A stretch of 64,000 bases of DNA from Candidozyma auris (Eukaryota; Ascomycota; Pichiomycetes; Serinales; Metschnikowiaceae): assembly GCF_003013715.1 (NCBI RefSeq), contig NC_072814.1:1736001-1800000 (forward strand). Direction: 5' to 3'. Under the pieces are notes generated by a model. It searched no databases, was not told the DNA's origin, and worked only from the letters and a program-made list of their open reading frames with translations. Below are positions 9,601 through 16,933 of this stretch, piece after piece. The first letter of the stretch is position 1; each line of letters opens with the position of its first letter. A program made the translations under genes and the position numbers.

Positions 9601-10168
9601 GCTTTTCGCAGTATGGAACAACGAGGAATTAGTGCAACCAAGAGAGGCAGTCAGAAACGCTATACCAGCACAGATTAACGTAAACGTTGACGTGAGAAAC
9701 TGGATTTCACCATGGCACATGATACCATTGGTATCACGCCTCGTTTTACTAATTCATATCGGAGGACAAGCTGAGTACATTGAAAGAAGACTATTTGGCA
9801 CCACCCTTCTTGAAAGCCAGGCTGCAGCGTCCTACATGAATTTGATATTCAACTTGGTCATTGTCGTGATCGCTGGTGCCCCATGGGCCGTACCTGGGCT
9901 TGAAGAGATGATGGACCTATCACTTTTCCACAGAATTTGGAAATGGGGAGTCATTGACGACCTCGTCATTCATGGGTTCGTCTTCTGGATAAAAAGCCGT
10001 GGCGCCGCCGACATAGTTGTGGCCTACTGGTCTTTAACAGCCTTTGCAATTATCAAGGCATGCCTTGGAGGACTTCGCTGGCTCGAGCTTGTGAACGACC
10101 AAGTCAAAAAAGAAAAGTACGTGAGAGGAACTGCCGTTCAGAGCCTTGACGAAGAGGCAACCGGCTAG
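6677..10168 (+). CDS. SSM4: Doa10/Ssm4 RING-CH E3 ubiquitin ligase of the ER and inner nuclear membrane
   Basis: Polytopic ERAD ubiquitin ligase that marks substrates with cytosolic or membrane degrons, working with Ubc6/Ubc7 and Cdc48. The N-terminal RING-CH finger is complete: C8, C11, C25, C27, H35, C38, C53, C56. It is followed by QFKTIY, as in yeast Doa10. Multiple hydrophobic spans follow, with an acidic cytosolic loop at about 345-390 full of Asp. The strongly conserved block PGVLFFIRSPEDPN is at about 660-675, and further spans run to the C-terminus. At 1163 aa it is shorter than the S. cerevisiae protein (about 1319 aa), mainly in low-complexity loops. The start is the first ATG, seven residues before the first zinc ligand. 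Confidence 0.95.
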   Translation: MIDSEHTCRICRGEATQKQPLIHPCRCRGSIRYIHEDCLMEWLKHSSKLTKQCDICNTPYQFKTIYDPNMPKRVPLLLIVEKVVSTVTKAITKYLLIVLYLAFILQLPIFWKLIGRVYTFVVDGTLPPSSHSVAMSLLYGTSIAFQEDVPSEANATMFEKAWFIFINTFQSGLFHVAMFVVMLVSIFVEHEWVVRDEGYMKILLNEIGVEPRSKLLELLEGLQRRDRGEDDDNNAADRPGRNRAVDVELLGEAIRDLQNFPGGFPAEADLRRALQNGQLNDVMRRDLLPGQRNERQNEEQEEAPLVLPDMPANHFEMMANAGDNVDIEAAHQNVGNAANENINASDDDPQDEDYVYDGDDNNDSNLETDDEHIDLHEDHEDDNQDAMAALDPQPVEDLDEGILEIIGLKLNVSTPLLLMVLVDLIVMIFLFVAYLIPHMVGNFVLYIIALTYQYVVQKLITFNFLNVVPGYVCTAAYVIMHYYSKAGLLLGPLNFLKHVFFQPVLDVVTRCLSLEKVFPVSLTERVIALLIGYLLGCYAVYSAMRAMTAGKKPIVGTTRRVYKVLFEITATLKVFVVFAVEIVVFPVYCGWLIDMCLTPLFKSELTTTNADGSIVYQYLFIASTEPYNSPSARIIIYWGFGTIYMLCFALYVGMLRNKILRPGVLFFIRSPEDPNARLIHDALVKSLRFQLLRIWLSAKFYTGNILLGIGIITWGLRWFTTTLHSEKNVLLPIPISVEGILHVAAVARIARENHTLLASWCASFWQRVFDVVCYKLRLSDFILCKSVAEERGYVVYKSWFHEIRGDQPDWEHPLSLAEARLKLKEPGVTACFVPNGYYVRAPSSDTSRKFIDQLFIPVTSTDQPLKEPENKPTRNEDGYESDYSDVDLNYENSYDIVYRPPDFKTRCMLLVILLGVFAQLLFVLLGTTAALTGRLLVNIFAVCLDFTGLKWHPYQIDHSKADLQSISFGLSILMELFAVWNNEELVQPREAVRNAIPAQINVNVDVRNWISPWHMIPLVSRLVLLIHIGGQAEYIERRLFGTTLLESQAAASYMNLIFNLVIVVIAGAPWAVPGLEEMMDLSLFHRIWKWGVIDDLVIHGFVFWIKSRGAADIVVAYWSLTAFAIIKACLGGLRWLELVNDQVKKEKYVRGTAVQSLDEEATG

Positions 10169-10234
10169 CAACATATTCACTCACAGTAAATAGAATAAGT
10201 TGCACGAGTTTCACATCATTAATCATTGGCTTCC

Positions 10235-10705
10235 CTATTCACTCTCGTTGGAGTCGTTCTGTTCAATAACCGGTTGATTTTTCTTCTTTCTCCCTCTCTT
10301 CTTCCCCTTTCTTGGTTTCTTCTCACCGTCTTCCTCCTCGTCATCTTCTAAATACTCCTTGGTCGCCATTGCCGAGTCTTCCAACATGTTTCTTGCTCTC
10401 TGGATCTTGTTGATGAGCTCCTTGATATCGTGAAGTCTACCCAACTTCATGGGGTCGTTTCGAAGAGCAAAGGGCAAATCATCTTGCTTGATTCTGGACC
10501 TTCCCTGTGATCTGGCAAACTGCTGTGCCTCGTGCAACATGTCTGTGAGGTACTCCACTAGACAGTCTTCTAGACAATTCACAGTGGAATCGAGCGATAC
10601 CGGGCCATCGCCCAAAGCGTATAGGAGCGTTTCGATATCTTTTGTAAAAAGCCGAGGTCTTCTGCGACGCCTAGGCGGAGGCATAGCCTGTCTGTATGTA
10701 TACAT
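10235..10705 (-). CDS. TAF13: TFIID subunit TAF13 (histone-fold protein)
   Basis: TFIID subunit that pairs with TAF11 through a histone fold and contacts TBP. The 156-aa protein has a basic N-terminus (poly-Arg, residues 11-17) and then RLFTKDIETLLYALGDG, the start of the TAF13 histone fold. The fold runs to about residue 105 and includes FALRNDPMKLGRL, matching the family's FALRKDPIKLGR. The tail is acidic and then Lys-rich. The first ATG is used here. An ATG at codon 8 (MPPPRRRRR) is an equally plausible start, since the first seven residues show no conservation that I recognise. The 3' end is 66 bp from the convergent DOA10 stop. Confidence 0.92.
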   Translation of the reverse strand: MYTYRQAMPPPRRRRRPRLFTKDIETLLYALGDGPVSLDSTVNCLEDCLVEYLTDMLHEAQQFARSQGRSRIKQDDLPFALRNDPMKLGRLHDIKELINKIQRARNMLEDSAMATKEYLEDDEEEDGEKKPRKGKKRGRKKKNQPVIEQNDSNESE

Positions 10706-11092
10706 GTTGCCTAGAAGAACCTACTTCGTTGTGGGTTGCCAGTATGATTAATGGTGTATTATATTATGTACAGGCCAGCTGGCTGACAAGGATGTAAGCA
10801 ATAGAAAAGGTCAGGCCATGATGGACTCCCGAAAGCCAAAAAAAAAATCGACAAAAAAAAAGTGGTGACGAGACAGATACTTGGACATTATTAAACGTGT
10901 ATGCGGCATGGAAGAGTTGTGTTATGCGGCAGGGACGGCTTCTATGACGCGGGAAGTTTCATGCCAACCAGGCATGGCAACTATTGTCTAGGAGAAATGC
11001 TGAAAGTTTTCACCGAAAAACCAAAGCAGAGGCCGGAATTGAGGTTTCTGAAGTGCTAAGCTTGAGCGAGGATGCGGTCAGCTGGTGCTGAG
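10706..11092. other. 387-bp intergenic region upstream of TAF13
   Basis: It contains the TAF13 promoter and the ALG13 3' end, with two A-runs near 10840-10861. No gene or 12-bp element was seen. Confidence 0.5.
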
Positions 11093-11716
11093 TCACCTAC
11101 GTGCACGATCTAGCTCTTCGGAAAGAACCCTCTCAATGACGCCGTCAGGAGGCGCCAGCATATGAGAAAAACGTAGCAGGCCCTTTTTAAAGCGTGTGAT
11201 GAGCTCAAGGAGTCTTCCATGTAACATCTCTTGCGTGTTGACGCGGTAAAGATAGCCCAACTTCTCAAACTGGGCCGCCACTTCCTCCTGATGGTCGTTC
11301 ATCAAGTCCTGGTTAGTCACCACGATCAAGGGCTTGCCCAACCTTAGCACGTCCAAAATGGAGCCCGTTCCCGCGTGGGACACCACGATGTCGGCGGCGG
11401 CAATGTAGTCGTTGATGGAGGGGGCAAACGGGAACACGGTGATTTGCAACGACGACAGGCCCAACTTGGTCACCAGTTTGTCGTTGAACTCGTTCAAGAT
11501 GGACAAGTCGAGTTTCTCCATCAATTGTTTTTGCTCGATGGCATCGGAAAAATATTTTTTGCTGACGTGATGCGTGGGCGACACCTCGTTGCCAAACTGA
11601 ATGGCAAACTTGTCGAAGCCAAGGTTGTGCAACTGGGTGAGAAAATGAGGATCCACCACGTAGTCCACGAGCTTGTGGAAGGTGACGGTGGCGCCCGTGG
11701 TGAAGAGGATGGACAT
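11093..11716 (-). CDS. ALG13: Alg13, catalytic subunit of the UDP-GlcNAc transferase for dolichol-linked glycan
   Basis: Cytosolic catalytic half of the Alg13-Alg14 enzyme, which adds the second GlcNAc to dolichyl-PP-GlcNAc on the ER surface. From the ATG at 11716 the protein is 207 aa and starts MSILFTTGATVTF, the canonical Alg13 N-terminus (compare VTCGATVPF in S. cerevisiae). The sugar-nucleotide motif SHAGTGSILDVLRLGKP is at about 113-129, and LMNDHQEEVA follows. The frame is open a further 22 codons to 11782, but that part is Phe-rich and comes from a long A-run in the plus strand, so I treat it as leader. It runs in tandem with ACR3 on the minus strand. Confidence 0.88.
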   Translation of the reverse strand: MSILFTTGATVTFHKLVDYVVDPHFLTQLHNLGFDKFAIQFGNEVSPTHHVSKKYFSDAIEQKQLMEKLDLSILNEFNDKLVTKLGLSSLQITVFPFAPSINDYIAAADIVVSHAGTGSILDVLRLGKPLIVVTNQDLMNDHQEEVAAQFEKLGYLYRVNTQEMLHGRLLELITRFKKGLLRFSHMLAPPDGVIERVLSEELDRARR

Positions 11717-12865
11717 GAAAAAATGCTTGCAAAGAAAGGAAAAAGCAAAAAAAAAAAAAAAAAAAATAAAACAAGATAACAAACAGGGATCAAAAAAAGT
11801 AGTACCTTGTGCTCGGAGTCGTGGACGGAATGGGGGGAGTTGAGAAAGCGCACATTACCCATAGTGCACACTCTTGAGCACCGTAGATTGGACTGGACCT
11901 CGCTCCCACAACCGCGCTCTATGCAGGGGTTTGTCCAGAACATCAGTCGAGCGAAAGCCAGATCACGCTGATGGTGAGAAACTGGATTTCTTGTGGATTT
12001 GACGCTTGTGGTGATTGTACCAAGAAGGTCTTTTCATTTTTTCTTTCCCTTCCTTCTATGAATTTTTGTTGTGCTTGTATCAAAGAGCTAGGTTCCGCTT
12101 TATGTTCGGTGTCGGTTGCGCTCAGTGTCTGGACCCTGAATGGCCTCGCGTCGAAGAGGTCCTGCTGCTAGATGGAGACAGATGAGATCAGTTTTCTAGG
12201 GTGCGACAAGCGCTGGCCCTGAGAGGAAAGCGTTAAACAGCTGGAGATGCCGCTGCCTCTGACCCTAGCAATGTCAGTTCCTGGACGGGGTAAGAGAAAA
12301 AAAATAGGCAACTTCAAATTGGCCAACTTTAGCCGAAGATTGCTAAAATTCGGGGAAACTGTAGGGGCGCCTTCGGGGCTTAGGGCCAACGAATTTTATA
12401 CCTTTGGCTGATTGGATTTTTTCGGTGATCTGCTCCTGGGGTTACGCTTTTTCGCTCACTTGTTCTCCCTCTGTAGGCCTTGTTCGTAGAACTCACCCTG
12501 CCTGTGGAGCGCGTTCTCACCTGGCAGCTACCGGGACTATTTTTTTTTTAGGGCCGCCTGCGGCGCCTCTCATTTGGGCAACAATCTGACTCTGTTTGGG
12601 AATGGCATTTAGCCAAGTTCAATCCCACGGATCAGGGCTGCTGCCGGGGCCGACGCCGAAACAGACCCTACGTCACGCTGGAACTGGGCCTGGCTGCAAA
12701 TGGTAAAAAGCAAGAAGGAAAGCTTTGGAGCTTAATTCCGATCTACCGCTCAAAAAAGAGTTACCGACTGATCCGGTAATTAGGGATAGCCGGAAAGCAC
12801 TGTAGGTAACCAGGACCCGGTCGATCAAGGGATGGCAAAGCCGGAGACAGACAGACAGATTGAGT
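11717..12865. other. 1.15-kb intergenic region ALG13 to ACR3
   Basis: It includes a nearly unbroken run of about 17 A (11749-11766) just upstream of ALG13. The short frames present lack family features. No 12-bp element was seen. Confidence 0.5.
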
Positions 12866-14098
12866 TTAGAACAGTGACGCCATGACCTCGTAGGGCGTAA
12901 TGGTCACATCTGTCCATACAAACTTCACTCTGAGGTACCTGGCGACAAACACTAACAACAACAAAACGGGCACCTCGATAAGCGGGCCAAACGTAGCGGC
13001 TATGGCCTGCTTGCTACCGGATCCGTAGATCGAAATGGCAATGGCAAGACTCAATTCGAAGTTGTTGGAGGCGGCAGTGAACGTCTGAGCAATGGTGACA
13101 CCGTACGGAGCTGCACACCCATAGGCAAATTTCTCTGGGAACAACTCCTTGGTTTCTTCACACCCGCACAACTTGGTCATCTCATCGTCAGACACGGACG
13201 ACTTCGAGCCTCTGCTTTCAAACACTCCCCAAGCGTACATCAGACGGAGCAAGAAGAGAGTGCCAAAAAATGTACAAATGAAGTAGGCAACCAACGGAAC
13301 AAAACACCTGAACGCTGAACCGATATCCTTGATGAAGTCGTTGCCCTTCTCCATGAATATCACTACGATGGTGTAGAGGAGCCCAATGAGACCCCAAGGG
13401 CTAACGAAAGGCACAAACTTCTTATCGTAGGCGTGAGCACCAAGAAGTCTTCTACCAACAAGTCTAATGAGAGCACCTAGCCCAAACGGGATGCCCATGA
13501 AGAAAGCAACGCTCTTGGCAACCATTGAGTACGTCACCGTGCTGGACACCGTCTGGTAGTGGCCGGTAATCACGTAGCAGAATAATATCTGATACGGAGC
13601 ATAGAGCACCATCTGAAGCACGCTGTTGACGATGACAATCACCGCACATAGAGTCGGGTCGCCCAAAGCGATATCATTCCACAAGAGCACCATGGCTATG
13701 CACCTGGCCAACCCAATCATGATGATCCCAGTCCTATACTCGGGCTCATCGAATAGCGTCAACCACGCCAAACCAAACATGAAAAAGGGGCATATGATCC
13801 AGTTGAGCACGAGCGAAAACACCACCGGTTTGATGTAGGTGGACCTGGAAAAGAAATTGTGGAGGTTCTCCCACTCAACCTTGCAAAGAGGCGGCAAGAG
13901 CATAACAATGAGACCCACAGCTAAGGGAACAGAAACACCGACGACTTTAGAGCTGTCTAAAGCGGTTCGGCTGCTGGGCACGTATACGGAAAGCAACACC
14001 CCGAGCACTATGGCACAGATGATGAGAAGCGGGAGAAGCTTATCGGTGAGCGAGAGGCCTCTGAAAACCTCACGTAAGTCGTTTCTAGCAGTAGACAT
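12866..14098 (-). CDS. ARR3: Arsenite efflux permease Acr3/Arr3
   Basis: Plasma-membrane arsenite (and antimonite) exporter of the BART/BASS superfamily. The 410-aa length is the family norm (404 in S. cerevisiae). About ten hydrophobic spans are visible. The conserved functional cysteine is in GLARCIAM (Cys133, fourth span). A glutamate sits in the FTAASNNFELSLAIA segment near residue 360, in the ninth span. N-terminal KLLPLLIICAIVLGVLL and the VGLIVMLLPPLCKV region match Acr3. In S. cerevisiae ARR3 lies in a cluster with ARR1 and ARR2. No such neighbours are seen here, and I find no TTAATAA-type Yap8 site upstream. Confidence 0.93.
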   Translation of the reverse strand: MSTARNDLREVFRGLSLTDKLLPLLIICAIVLGVLLSVYVPSSRTALDSSKVVGVSVPLAVGLIVMLLPPLCKVEWENLHNFFSRSTYIKPVVFSLVLNWIICPFFMFGLAWLTLFDEPEYRTGIIMIGLARCIAMVLLWNDIALGDPTLCAVIVIVNSVLQMVLYAPYQILFCYVITGHYQTVSSTVTYSMVAKSVAFFMGIPFGLGALIRLVGRRLLGAHAYDKKFVPFVSPWGLIGLLYTIVVIFMEKGNDFIKDIGSAFRCFVPLVAYFICTFFGTLFLLRLMYAWGVFESRGSKSSVSDDEMTKLCGCEETKELFPEKFAYGCAAPYGVTIAQTFTAASNNFELSLAIAISIYGSGSKQAIAATFGPLIEVPVLLLLVFVARYLRVKFVWTDVTITPYEVMASLF

Positions 14099-14500
14099 GC
14101 CTCAAGTAGTATGTGGATATGAAACTTTTGTATAGAGCCTTTGTTATGTAGAGATAGTGAGCTAGTGCAAAAGGTACTCTGAAAAGTTGCAGATGGTGAC
14201 CCATCTATATGCGCGAGCACCTAAGCGTGGTCTTGGCCAAGACACAGAACCCACGGTCCAGAAGCTTGTAGTCATTTTGTTGAATTTGCACATGTTGAAT
14301 CTACAAATTCTTGAGCGTATACATCTTACCATTAAATGGCTGCTTATCTAAACTAGGAATTGTAAAAGTTGATGGTATCAAACGTAGCGTAGTGGCCTCG
14401 TCCACCAGGCCATGACCTCACACAATCTTCTCAGTTCTTAGGACACCAACAGCCATGCAACTTAGGATTTCCAAGCTACCCAAGCTGGGGTTCCTCTGAG
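14099..14500. other. 402-bp intergenic region upstream of ACR3
   Basis: ACR3 promoter. It holds a weak variant of the 12-bp element (AAGCAGCCATTT, minus strand, near 14334-14345) and no gene. Confidence 0.4.
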
Positions 14501-14995
14501 CTATTCCATGTCGGCAGCCTGATCAGGCACCTCGTCAGACTCGGCAAGTGCTTCGTCGTAGCCTGGCACTGCTGTTACGCCGTGCTCGGCGTCCCAGTCC
14601 AGCATATCTGCTAGCGGCATCTTTCTGCGTGGCTCGGGCCACACAAAGTTCTCATCTCTCTCCCAGATGGGTTTGATCTTCAGCGCTCTCTTAGCCCATT
14701 CGGCAAATGATTTGTCTCGCTCCTCCTGGGTCAAGTTGGGGTTTGTGTTGTACGACGTCGATAACCACAAGTCGTCGGTGTGATACCTGTTGTCGTAGAA
14801 CTCCTGGAGCCCGTCGTAAGGCACGAGGGCAAGCACGTTCTTGTGTTTGGCAAGAAGGCCTCCGGCGGGAATGGTTACAGTGGAGTACGAGGACAAAGTA
14901 AGCGACTTTCGGAAGAAGTCGGGGTGATTTGTTGGGGCTGGGTCAGGCGACTTGGTGGAGTTGCTTCTGGAGATAAAAGGGGCGTCTTTGGTCAT
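14501..14995 (-). CDS. Unknown protein, 164 aa
   Basis: I do not recognise this protein. From the ATG at 14995 (MTKDAPFIS) it is soluble, with a Ser/Pro-rich N-terminus, a middle with a hydrophobic GGLLAKHKNVLALVPYDGLQEFYDNRY stretch, a Trp-containing basic segment (WAKRALKIKPIWERDENFVWPEPRRK, about 110-135) and an acidic end. No signal peptide or membrane span is seen. The frame is open 36 codons further upstream, but that part encodes a 10-residue periodic peptide made by a 10-bp tandem repeat, so I take 14995 as the start. The Trp/Pro-rich pattern and its coherence suggest a real fungal gene. Confidence 0.65.
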   Translation of the reverse strand: MTKDAPFISRSNSTKSPDPAPTNHPDFFRKSLTLSSYSTVTIPAGGLLAKHKNVLALVPYDGLQEFYDNRYHTDDLWLSTSYNTNPNLTQEERDKSFAEWAKRALKIKPIWERDENFVWPEPRRKMPLADMLDWDAEHGVTAVPGYDEALAESDEVPDQAADME

Positions 14996-15050
14996 TTGGG
15001 GGAACAAGGTGGTTGTGGGTTGGTGGTGGAAGTAGTGACAGTAATGGGTG

Positions 15051-15106
15051 CAAATGGTTGCAAATGGTTGCAAATGGTTGCAAATGGTTGCAAATGGTTG
15101 CAAATG
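15051..15106 (-). repeat. 10-bp tandem repeat that strings together a variant of the 12-bp element
   Basis: Five perfect copies of CAAATGGTTG plus a partial sixth. On the minus strand it reads (CAACCATTTG)n, so every period contains TTTGCAACCATT, the one-mismatch variant of the dispersed 12-bp element. It lies 56-111 bp upstream of the ATG of the unknown gene at 14995 and reads in that gene's direction. Confidence 0.85.
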
Positions 15107-16076
15107 TACATCGCGTGCGGCACCATACCAGAAGGACCATGGCTCCTAATCTCGTTCTGAACAACGACAATGAAGTGAAATGAAAAATGATAATTGATTT
15201 GTGGTTTATTTACGGCTGGCATACCAATCTTTTGATTGCATTTGTTGGTATCGTGGGTGTTTGTATCGTGTCTCGTGGGTGATAAATGGCAGCAATATTG
15301 TGCTCCCTGATGACCCACAATAACCGAGAACAGAATCATCTGGCGGATACGATTATTCTCACAAAGACATTCAGCTCGAAGCCGTTGCTCTGAGTCTTAA
15401 AAGTAAGTACAAATTCGCCTACACAGCATCTGCTCAAGCATCGGGGTGCCGTTACACTCCAATCGCGTGATGTCAAGGTAAGCACCACGAATCACGATTT
15501 TCCCAACCGTAGACGAGAAATACTGAACTCTTTATGGATTCACAATAAGCGAGACGGCAGCAGAAAAGATTTTGGCATCTATTTCGTTAGTCCTACCGCA
15601 TAGAACGAATGTCCTGAGACACCATGATTGGAGCCACAAAAGAGTTCATCTGAAACCCAAGGAATATTTGGCGATGCCTTCCACCAATAATGTACCAGAT
15701 ATCAACTTAATTCTTTATTGGTTGGCTTCAAAAATTGTACAGAGTTTCGCTTCGGCGATCATCCAATGCTTTCCGCGGCAAATACCTATAATCACCGTGA
15801 ATTCACGCAAAGAACCCAAAGGCAAAAATATCGCAAGTACGGTTTCCTAAAAAATAAACTTATGAAATAGCTATGACCCCACATTCCAAAGCTTCTTTGT
15901 AGTGGGCCCACGCCTAGATGGAAAACGGGCGTCGTTACAAAATCGAAGCATTCTCGCCTTCACCACAGTAGCTTACAAGAACAGTAAAAAGAGCCTGCTT
16001 TCTTGCTTGATTCTTGAATTTCACATAAACCCCACTAGAATACCTCGTCGGACTCTGAAAATCTGGCCATGTTCAA

Positions 16077-16088
16077 TTTGCAGCCAAT
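16077..16088 (+). promoter_or_regulatory. 12-bp element TTYGCAGCCAWT
   Basis: Exact match, about 845 bp upstream of the adhesin ATG. Confidence 0.5.
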
Positions 16089-16879
16089 TTCAAAATACCT
16101 GCGTCTTTCTTTATGTACGGCCTAAAGACTAACATGCCGCATGTAATGCCGCACACACAAACCAACGCTTCAGAAATCGACACCTTCTTGGACTCGCCTG
16201 ATCACCAAAAAAAAGCCCGTTTGACGCCTTGTAAATCTATTATTTTCCCGTGGCTCAATTTTTGCAGATACCGTTTGTTGACGCCCATAGCGTCATGTCA
16301 TCGCCAACTCGCAGATGGCTCGATACGATTTCGTATTTGTGCATGAGTGAAGCTGTAAGAGCGCGAGCTCCAAAACCGTAGTTCGTTAGCGTCTCTTTAA
16401 GTCAGAGGCGGCACGAATGTGGAAGGTACCAGAATGTGGGCTTTCTTGCGCATAAGCATGGACTTTCACTGGATTGCACCAGAAAGCAGTGGAAATTTTG
16501 TATCTCAGCGCCAACACACCTGACGATGCATTGAGTGGAACATACAGAAATTTTGAAACTGATGCAAGGGATAGGTGAAAGAGAGTGCGCCCTTGTTAGA
16601 AACTTGGTCACAGGCGTTTCGTCGCTTTCTTTTGGAGTTATGATGTCTTCTTTCATAAGGCCAAAGATGTCTGAAATTATGGTTGCACACGTAAACAAGA
16701 GATACTTGGTTCTGAAGAAAGTGATGCTTTCGTTCCTACTGCAATATTATTTTATAAAAATATTATTTTATTCACGCTGCAAGCTGATCATCAGGACATG
16801 TCGGGTGGTGCAGGGTAACATAGCTATATTGGACCATCAAATGATGAGTAACTTGGTTGGTTGCACTTTGTAAATTGTC

Positions 16880-16886
16880 TATATAG
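16880..16886 (+). promoter_or_regulatory. TATA-like box of the adhesin gene
   Basis: TATATAG, 48 bp before the ATG. Short-leader TATA promoters are common for regulated surface genes. Confidence 0.4.
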
Positions 16887-16933
16887 TAGCACGATGCCGG
16901 GATAAAGTTGTTCAAGATCTGCCTCGCCTCACG

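Larger units (their letters stand above)
14996..16933. other. 1.94-kb intergenic region upstream of the adhesin
   Basis: Divergent promoter region of the unknown gene and the adhesin. It holds the 10-bp tandem repeat (15051-15106), one exact 12-bp element (16077) and a 16-bp-spaced direct repeat of AATATTATTTTA (16743-16754, 16759-16770). Short frames look random. A long upstream region is usual for regulated adhesin genes. Confidence 0.5.

Noticed and set aside
11717..11782. 22-codon N-terminal extension of ALG13 with a poly-Phe run
   Set aside because: It is the translation of a 17-A run on the plus strand; the Alg13 family N-terminus starts at the internal Met (11716).
14996..15103. 36-codon extension of the unknown 14995 gene
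   Set aside because: It encodes a periodic peptide from the 10-bp tandem repeat, and no conserved-looking residues are present.
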